Source of the DNA: Delphinus delphis
Lineage: Eukaryota > Chordata > Mammalia > Artiodactyla > Delphinidae
Assembly (NCBI RefSeq): GCF_949987515.2
Contig: NC_082684.1
Span: forward strand, 44,916,006-44,980,005
DNA length: 64,000 bases
Direction: 5' to 3'
Made by a program: the position numbers and the translations under genes
Shown: one piece after another, positions 57,459 through 64,000 of the stretch
How positions within the stretch are numbered: the first letter of the stretch is position 1
Layout: every line of letters begins with the position of its first letter
The notes under the pieces: generated by a model
What the model was told of the DNA's origin: nothing
Database searches by the model: none
The model's input: the letters and a program-made list of their open reading frames with translations, nothing else

Positions 57459-58083
57459 CATTGAAGAAAGGGTTAAAAACCCAACCGCTTTAGGGCATTT
57501 GGGATAAGTAGTAATATTTATAGAAAAAATACAAACATGCCAAGTCAACGTACTATACGAATTATTTCAAGTAAAAAGCTGTAACTGTGACTTTGGTGAA
57601 TCATATAGGGAATTACATATTAATTTCTTACTATTAACTCAAGGGAAAAGAAAAAAAAGCTAACTTAATTATCTTTTAGTCCCAGAAAGTGTAGTAAATA
57701 ATTCTCTAATTCAAAATTTTTACTAATTAGTCTTAGACTGCTCAGGAGTTTTCCAAATTAGTAAAGTTTTACACTAAAGATAAGTTTATTCTTCTTAAAG
57801 TGAATTTAAGCAGAAACCTGTGAAGTATATTAATAAGATTGTGCTCTTAAGGTAGTTAGGAGCAAAAGGTAATTTTCTTCCACTATTGGAAAAGCTTAAT
57901 CAGGAAAGGGAAGAAGGCTAGTTCCCTCTTACTTTTGGAGGCTCAGAAAATTCTTGTTCTCCTGGGTCAATGGTACACAGCCCTAAGACCTGTACAAAGA
58001 TTTTGAATTTCAGGGGAGGAAAATGATAGCTTTCGAGTTAGGTGTCTGTAGTTTCATGCCTTATTTGCATGAAGTCCACTCAC
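57459..58083. other. Intronic unique stretch next to exon 5
   Basis: AT-rich intron sequence between L1-H and the exon 5 donor. No repeat or gene seen. Confidence 0.5.
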
Positions 58084-58272
58084 CAGCTTTCCCCTTTGCT
58101 GCGCAGACCTGGTCTCTCGCAAGGTGTACACGTCTCCACAGACAGAGATCTCGCGCCAGACCCCAGGCTGGGACTCCTCAGTGAAGCCCCCTCTCGGATG
58201 CATCACCAGGACACCATTGGTCGTGAGCCCATCCATGTGGCCATCGGGGTTTTTCCACTTTGCTGCCTTTTC
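58084..58272 (-). CDS. PELI2: Pellino E3 ubiquitin ligase, internal coding exon (end of FHA domain)
   Basis: This 189-bp exon encodes 63 residues starting EKAAKWKNPDGHMDGLTTNG and ending SAQQRGKL. It continues in frame from the upstream exon (FLG then EKAAKW) and into the last exon (GKL then VESETN), so both junctions are phase 0. The acceptor is CTCTCCAG and the donor is GTGAGT. The segment completes the FHA-like fold and leads toward the RING-like region. The text PRGGFTEESQPGVWREISVCGDVY matches PELI2 as I remember it, whereas PELI1 differs at several of these positions. No stop or frameshift is present. Intron 4 to its right is 1529 bp; intron 5 to its left is about 17.7 kb and packed with L1 sequence. 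Confidence 0.94.
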
Positions 58273-59801
58273 CTGGAGAGCATACCACAGAAAAGATTAT
58301 GTTCAACACAAAAAGATTCTAGAATCTCTTTAAACTATTGGGTTAAGGGCAGAGGGGAGGAAAGTGAGGAATTTTCATTTTCTACTTAAAGCTAATAATC
58401 AGAAGGATAAAAAATGCAGTTAGCCCGACAAAATGAAAGAAGTGCAAAAATAGATGAATGATTTATCGCTGGAGACATATTTACCTTGGGCACTTAAACA
58501 AAACCTGATGCCTGAACCTCTCCCTCACAGATTCTTGTTCAAACCACCCCCCGCCCCCAGGTGATTCCAGGAATACAGTATGTATTCTTCGATTCTATTT
58601 GTGCAGTGCTTTCATCCTGTTATCTAAAAATGCTTTGTATGAACTCATTATCAGGGAAGTACTAGAAGGAAGAGAAGAAGTTTTTTATTAAACAAACAAA
58701 ATTTCAAAATATATTAAGCCAACAAGTTGTGGCCACTCTGTTCTGTTTTCATACGAATCAGTGTTACATCATCAAGGGTGGAAGGCACAAGCAGCTGGAT
58801 GTAACGGCAGGACAGATGCTCGTGGACGCCTGGCCACAGAGCCAGATATTGCTCACATGACTTGGGTAAATCTGATGAGGATAAATAAGCCAGTTATGAC
58901 TGGTTTAGGGGTGGGCATGTGACTGAGTTCTGGCCAGTGAGGCCTGAGTGAGTCCTTCTGGGAAGCTTCCTGGAAAGGTTTCTTGGTTCTTTAAAAGAGA
59001 CGAGGAAGAAACAGTGCCTTTGCTGCCCTTCTTCAGCGGGAAGCTGTCATGCTGTGGGGGCTGGTGGAAGTGCAGGAGCCATCCCACCGCCGCCGCCGCC
59101 AGGACCTCGCCTGAGGAAGCTGATGTGCCCAGAGGCAGAGGGCAAGACGGAATGAACCTGGCTCCCCGGATGTCACAGAACACTGCACCAACCAAGCCTG
59201 CAGCTGGCCTTCCTGGGCGCTTCTTGCAACGTGATACATTTTTATTACCATTTAGGCCATTTTAAAGTGAGGTTTTTCTCCCCCCCCGCCCCCCGCAAAA
59301 ACATCCTGATTCAAAAAGGGGACTATATTAAAACTGGATATTCACTAAAACTGTGGGGTTTTATTTACATGGACATTCTATGAAGGGAGATATTTTTAGT
59401 CTGTTTTGTTCTTTGTGATATCACATCTGTTACACCCAATATGGAACAAAGCAAACACTACGTAACAATTTTTTGAATGAATAAAGGAATAACATTTTCT
59501 TTTGCACCCCGATTATCTAGATCTGACCATTTTCCTTCTGAAATACATTATGTATGTTAATACACATACTTTACAAGTGTTAATTACTGTACATATTATA
59601 GTTAATATAGCAAATATAACAAATAACAAGTAACGACAATTATGTTCAGATTTTTAATGATAGCTTTTCAAGCTGGCTGTATGAAAACTACAATCTCACC
59701 AGAAGCATTGTGCAAGGCAAATTTTTTGGCCACAATTAAATGTTATATATGATGATAATGGGTGTTTTTCTAGAAACAACATACTGATTAATAGTACTTA
59801 C
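58273..59801 (-). other. PELI2: PELI2 intron 4
   Basis: A short intron bounded by GTAAGT on the exon 4 side and CTCTCCAG on the exon 5 side. It contains an MLT1-like LTR remnant at about 58730-59280. The remainder (58273-58730 and 59280-59801) shows no gene; a C-rich run sits near 59280-59297. Confidence 0.85.
58730..59280 (+). mobile_element. MLT1-like (MaLR) LTR remnant in PELI2 intron 4
   Basis: The order GTGACTGAGTTCTGGCCAGT, CTTCTGGGAAGCTTCCTGGA, CTTTAAAAGAGACGAGGAAG, then GCAGGAGCCATC and GAACCTGGCTCCCCGGATGT follows the MLT1 LTR family as I remember it. It is diverged and lacks clear ends. A short CCGCCGCCGCCGCC run lies at about 59086-59100. Confidence 0.6.
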
Positions 59802-59999
59802 GCCAAGAAATATGTTTTTGGAAGAGTCGAATCCGGCTGCGAATATGCGTGCTGTGTACGGTTCGTTCCTGTCACAGACTACCCTGCAGGCAAACCTGGA
59901 TATGGTGCTCTGTGTAATCTGCGCTTCGTCGTTGTTCTGACTGCCAGAAATTGTGTCTGTAACGACGAAGTCAATAGGGCTTTCTGTTGATCTGCCCAC
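59802..59999 (-). CDS. PELI2: Pellino E3 ubiquitin ligase, internal coding exon (FHA-domain part)
   Basis: This 198-bp exon reads in one phase-0 frame for 66 residues. It begins VGRSTESPIDFVV and ends SSKNIFLG, which I recognise as the middle of the Pellino FHA-like domain. In Pellino proteins this domain binds phosphothreonine on partners such as IRAK kinases; the Arg-Ser-Thr stretch near the exon start belongs to that binding face. On the minus strand the exon is preceded by ATTTAG and followed by a consensus GTAAGT donor. By comparison with a 420-residue family member it would cover about residues 104-169. Wording in the variable stretch (ISGSQNNDEAQITQ) fits PELI2 better than PELI1 from memory; an alignment was not run. 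It is the rightmost exon seen, so the first part of the protein lies beyond position 64000. Confidence 0.93.
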
Positions 60000-61584
60000 C
60001 TAAATAAATCAAATTATACTCAGGATCTACTTGCAAAATAGGATGTCACCACATTCATCACATGAAATGAGTGTTCAGGATCCTTTAACATTCATTATCT
60101 CTACTATGAAGGTCGGAATTTAATGAAAAAATCTTCAGTCTGCTCCTTTTCTTGTTTAAGGGAGATGTTATGGTAACCAACCATAAGATTTTAAATGTTA
60201 AGAATAACCCAATTTTCTATTCTAGAGGAAAATAGATCTCAATCCAAACAGGTTTCTGATCAGGTAGAAACATTACTTATTACTTTCATAGAAAATCATT
60301 TTTTTTTCTTGTATTTCCAGGTGGGAAAACCCCCAAGATTTTAAAGGAAGCCAGCCAACATAAGCCCTATTTCCGCCACTCTTGCCCAGCTCCAGGGACT
60401 GGTTTTCCACACTAAGTGAATCCACCAGTGACTCATGGCACAGAGGGAGAACAAGCCCTACCTCAGACATGAGACCCCAATGCCTATTTCTGTCACTCAG
60501 CGTAAATGAGAGTGATGTAAAGGGCTATACAGGTCAGCTCAAAGTTTGAGATGCAGTCATATGAAAGATTTAAAAAGCTGATCCTAACATTTCAATTTTG
60601 GATTTAAAAAAAAACTGTCCTGGGAAAGTCTAAAAAGTGGCCAATAATATTTTATTGGCTTACTTTCCTTGGTAAGATTTAAATGCTGCCAGAAAGAATA
60701 TATTTCATTAGCATGATCTTAGAGTTCTAACAAAGCTTTTCATATTCACTAAATCCAAATAAGACAGGTACTGCTGTGTCCTGTGAACTGGGAAGTATTT
60801 GTTTACAGGTAAGGAAATCCTCACAACAAAACATTAAACCGTCTATGTAATGATGTTCTATGAATCTCTAAGTAGGAAACAGTGATAAATGTTATATATG
60901 CCAAAGATACGTCTTAAACTAAAATAATTTATATGTAAACAAATCATTTCTTGTTAAATATGATATTAATGTTCTCTCCTAACAAGTGACTTTGATTCTG
61001 AAATTGTCAATGGAAGGAACAGACAGAACCCCCAGTGTGTACCTATAAGGCCTCCAAAGTCAATTTCCCAGGTATCTTTATCCTGATCTCAAAATTCCAT
61101 CTAAAACATAAGCAGTGTAGTACTTTTTTGTCCAAATGAATAAAGGTGAAATAAATATAACAAAATGTATATATCTTGCATCATTTAGGTCTGTTTGCTT
61201 TGGAACAATATTAAATTTATTTTGTAAATCTCACATACACATTTTCATGCACAGACTATCTCTGTTAAACCAACAGACAACAGACATCTATTTCTTTTGT
61301 TTTTTACAACTCCTAATTTCTTGTCCTATTGAAATGTGCCTGGAATAAACTAAACCATGGGGTTCACTGAAACTTATCACCTTGAATAGATGCCTATTGC
61401 CTGAACATACAGGTTTAGAAAACATGTAACTTGTTAAAAAATGCAACATAAAACTTGAATTAGAGAGATTATAAAATCATATCATACGATTGATCTTTCT
61501 AAAGCTGCAGAACCTTCCCTCTGCTAGATTCATTCAGCTCTACTGATTCAGACTGCTGAATGTTTTTAAACCATTTTTTAAAGC

Positions 61585-61850
61585 TACTCTCTTTTTCAAG
61601 TATATAATACAGTATTATTAACTGCAATCGCCATGCTGTATATTACATCGGAGAACTTACTCATCTTACAGCCAGAAGTTTGTACTGTTCGACCAATATC
61701 TCCCCAATTCCATGTGCCCCCCTACCCGCTCCAGCCCCTGGTAACTACTCTCTGTTTTTATGATTTTGATTTTTGTTTTTTAGATTCTACATGTGAGTGA
61801 TATTACACATCTGTCTTTTTCTGTTTATTTCACTTTAGGTTTTTGTTTTT
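61585..61850 (-). mobile_element. Old L1 3'UTR fragment (L1M type)
   Basis: It reads CAGTATTATTAACTGCAATC, then CCAATATCTCCCCAATTCC, CCAGCCCCTGGTAACTACTC and TAGATTCTACATGTGAGTGA. That is the order of the older mammalian L1 3'UTR read from its 3' end. It is non-coding. Confidence 0.7.
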
Positions 61851-62729
61851 TTTTAATTAGAAAAGTAAGATACTCTGCAAAATATTTCACAAATATAGGA
61901 AAGTATACAGGAGACTACTCCAAACTCAGGAACAAATCTGTCCTGAACCTCGATTCCAATGAAGCCTTAGGAGTAAAATGTGAGAAGTTCTAAAATTGCC
62001 TGGCCACCACACAAAACCCAGAGCTCCTCACAAAGACACAGGCTATGATCTAATTTCTGTCACCTCCGTGGAAGAGGGCGAAGACTCTTCAAACTCTGTT
62101 CAAAGCTCAAAGCTAAAACCATGCTCCAGCAGAATGTCACACAACCAACTCCTTGTCTATAGAGATTACTCTCTTCAAGAAAGGCCATTCTGATTTCATC
62201 CCAATGTATTAAATTAATGTCTTGATGAATCAACTGAAATTGCCTGTAAAACATGACATTTTATTCCAACTGGAACATACTGCTAAGATCAATTATTTCA
62301 AGACATGATACTTAACCTGACTGGTCATTTAATATTTGTTTATCAAGTCACTTCCACTTAAATCTAACCTGTAGAGTGTTAGCATATTTCTATACTTTAG
62401 GACACAAACCTCATGTTGCTTTTGCCAAGAAAAAAAAAATCTAAGCCACTTTCCTAATGAAACCTCACCCAATGTGGAAGACTTGGAGCCTGTCCTTTTT
62501 TTTGACTATTGGATCAACTCTACGTTATTTTAAGGGTAGTCATGTGGACCAGCCATGATGTATCTGAATTTCATCTGATGTTCACATAGTAGCCATGGGG
62601 AGAATTTTACTCCCTGCTGCTGACGGATATGCATATATACAGCATCATTTGGCACTTTCAGTTGCGTACATATATGAGAAAAGTCTGGGTTTACCTGGTT
62701 GTCAGTCAAAGTCAGCACAGGTAAAATGG

Positions 62730-64000
62730 TGTGAAAGCACCCAAAAGGTCCTCCTTCACCTTTCCTGGACCAGTCCTACCCTCGTCCCTGCATCTGTAAC
62801 CTTATTTTCTCACTTCCCTCCTATGACAAGGATGAGTTGTTGCTGCTCCTATCCATGACCAATCTCTCCACGCGTGCTTGGCATCCCACTCTTCTCCCCT
62901 TTCCAAGGATTTTACTCCTGAAATGATCAATTTCTCTCTATTACTGGATCACACTGTCAGCTATCAAACATTTTTTTGGTTAGTTTTTAAAATTTCAACT
63001 TGTCACTTAATAGCTTTTAAAAATATAACAAAAATGAGTATTAGAAGAATGATCATCTGCATGGATGTTTCAGGAATGCCAAACTGCTATTACAAGGTTC
63101 CAAACGCGTTCCTTCTCGATTTCCTTACTTGTCTCCTCCTGCACCGTTAACAGACATTTCACTGCTTGGCTGGGCAGTTTGAATAGCACCGTTCTAGACT
63201 CGTCTCTCATCTTTGAAAATGTTTTCCTTTGCTTGAGAGCACCTCTCGAACTATAGCCCCATTTCTCGGATTCATTTAATGGCAATACTTCCGGAAAAAC
63301 CTGCCACCAGTTACTACCCCCTGCTTCCTTACTCATCCCCGTGACCCATTCTGAAGCCACTCCAACTCTCAGCACAGCTCTACTGAAATCCCGCTTGCTG
63401 AGGTTTCCAGGGCTTACATGTCCTGGTATATCTGTACCTGGTATTAAGTTAATGAAACCTTTCCAGGCTAGTTGGCCAACAGCCCCTTTCCCTTCCCCTT
63501 CTGTTCTCTCCCCCACGTAACCTCACCAAATCCCATTTTAGCCCCAAAGCCCTGATCTCTCCCTGAGCTTCAGATTAGCAGACCCAATCTCCACGTGGAT
63601 CTCTAATAAGCATCTCACATGTAACATGTTTCAAATGTTACACTGGATCCTCTTCAACCCCTAGGTTCCCTATGTCAGTGACTGGCACCCAATTTGCTCA
63701 AGCTAAAAAATCAATACCCAAGAATCACCCTGGATTTTTCCTCCACACCCACATTTAACCTCATGTAAATTCTATCAACTCTTCCTCCAAAATGCATCTT
63801 CAGTCCCTGCACGTTTCCCCACCTTAGTTCTAGCTGCCCTCAGCTCTTACTTGGATTGCTCTGCCTTAGACTCCAAACTGGTGTCCCTGTTTTCACACTT
63901 GCCTCCTACATTTTTCTCTAGACAGTAGTTGGAGACATCGTAACAAAATATAAGTTGGATTTTCTCTCTCCCTTGCTTAAATTCCTCCAACAAACTCCTA
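62730..64000 (+). mobile_element. LINE-2 (L2) ORF2 remnant, runs off the right edge
   Basis: Diverged text follows the L2 ORF2 order: CTATCCATGACCAATCTCTC near 62850, ATCAATTTCTCTCTATTACTGGATC at 62925-62950, ACTCCAACTCTCAGC near 63361, TGGATCTCTAATAAGCATCTC near 63596, and CTGGTGTCCCTGTTTTCACAC near 63880. The frame is destroyed. It is plus strand, antisense to PELI2. Identification rests on recall of the L2 consensus; interior parts (62980-63280) match poorly. Confidence 0.6.

Larger units (their letters stand above)
40423..58083 (-). other. PELI2: PELI2 intron 5, expanded by L1 insertions
   Basis: The intron runs between a GTGAGT donor at 58083 and a TTGTAG acceptor at 40421-40422. Of its 17.7 kb, about 14 kb is L1: L1-G (42035-47919, gene-sense), a truncated L1 (49501-50062, gene-sense) and L1-H (50098-57446, antisense). 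There is also a CHR-type SINE and two MIRs. The stretch 40423-41721 holds a possible MIR scrap near 40560-40650 and an 80-bp L1 tail fragment at 40979-41057; otherwise I see nothing coding. Confidence 0.85.
60000..64000 (-). other. PELI2: Part of PELI2 intron 3 (upstream exons off window)
   Basis: Sequence upstream of exon 4 in the gene's direction. It holds an old L1 tail (61585-61850) and an L2 remnant (62730-64000). Between 60000 and 61585, and between 61850 and 62730, I see only AT-rich unique sequence. None of the small open frames resembles a Pellino exon. Confidence 0.7.

Noticed and set aside
1..64000. A previously undescribed multi-gene system
   Set aside because: Apart from PELI2, every coding-like signal traces to L1 or to an antisense shadow. 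I found no unexplained conserved gene cluster; the novelty here is in repeat structure.

Overview
This is mammalian nuclear DNA, most likely from a cetacean or close relative. The evidence is three copies of the tRNA-derived CHR-type SINE (4379-4613, 35311-35516, 41722-41918), an older relative at 29798-29913, many LINE-1 (L1) copies, ancient MIR and L2 remnants, and split exons of a vertebrate gene. There is no bacterial-style gene organisation. I call the host from the SINE type and not from any species-specific marker.

The one host gene recognised is a Pellino E3 ubiquitin ligase on the minus strand, most likely PELI2. Its last three coding exons are at 59802-59999, 58084-58272 and 39854-40420. 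All junctions are phase 0 and AG/GT-bounded, and together they encode 317 residues: the later part of the FHA-like domain through the RING-like C-terminus and the stop codon. The first exons lie beyond the right edge. A long, nearly repeat-free stretch (about 35.9-39.85 kb) is probably its 3' UTR.

Layout: 1-2308 is the 5' part of a minus-strand L1 (L1-E). 2309-21230 is a nest of L1s inside L1s: the oldest copy (L1-O) is split by L1-A, which holds a SINE, an almost full-length L1 (L1-B), an 800-bp truncated L1, and a second 5'UTR-ORF1 module that suggests recombination. 21.2-22.2 kb is unique sequence with a MIR. 22199-29246 is a full-length, mutated L1 (L1-F). 29.35-34.9 kb holds two solo LTRs of one family, truncated L1s, a SINE and a MIR. 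34.9-39.85 kb is intergenic sequence and the PELI2 3' UTR. 40.42-58.08 kb is intron 5, carrying a SINE, an internally deleted L1 (L1-G, same strand as the gene) and a full-length plus-strand L1 (L1-H, antisense to the gene). 58.27-59.80 kb is intron 4 with an MLT1-like LTR remnant. 60.0-64.0 kb is the start of intron 3 with an old L1 tail and an L2 remnant.

All L1 reading frames examined are broken by stops or frameshifts, so no autonomous element is evident. I found no new multi-gene system. The most interesting observations are structural: exact target-site duplications that order the nested L1s, a doubled L1 5'UTR-ORF1 module, a tandemly duplicated segment in the L1-H promoter region, a change of 5' leader between L1 groups, and the placement of the L1-H 5'UTR where an antisense promoter would point into the last PELI2 exon.
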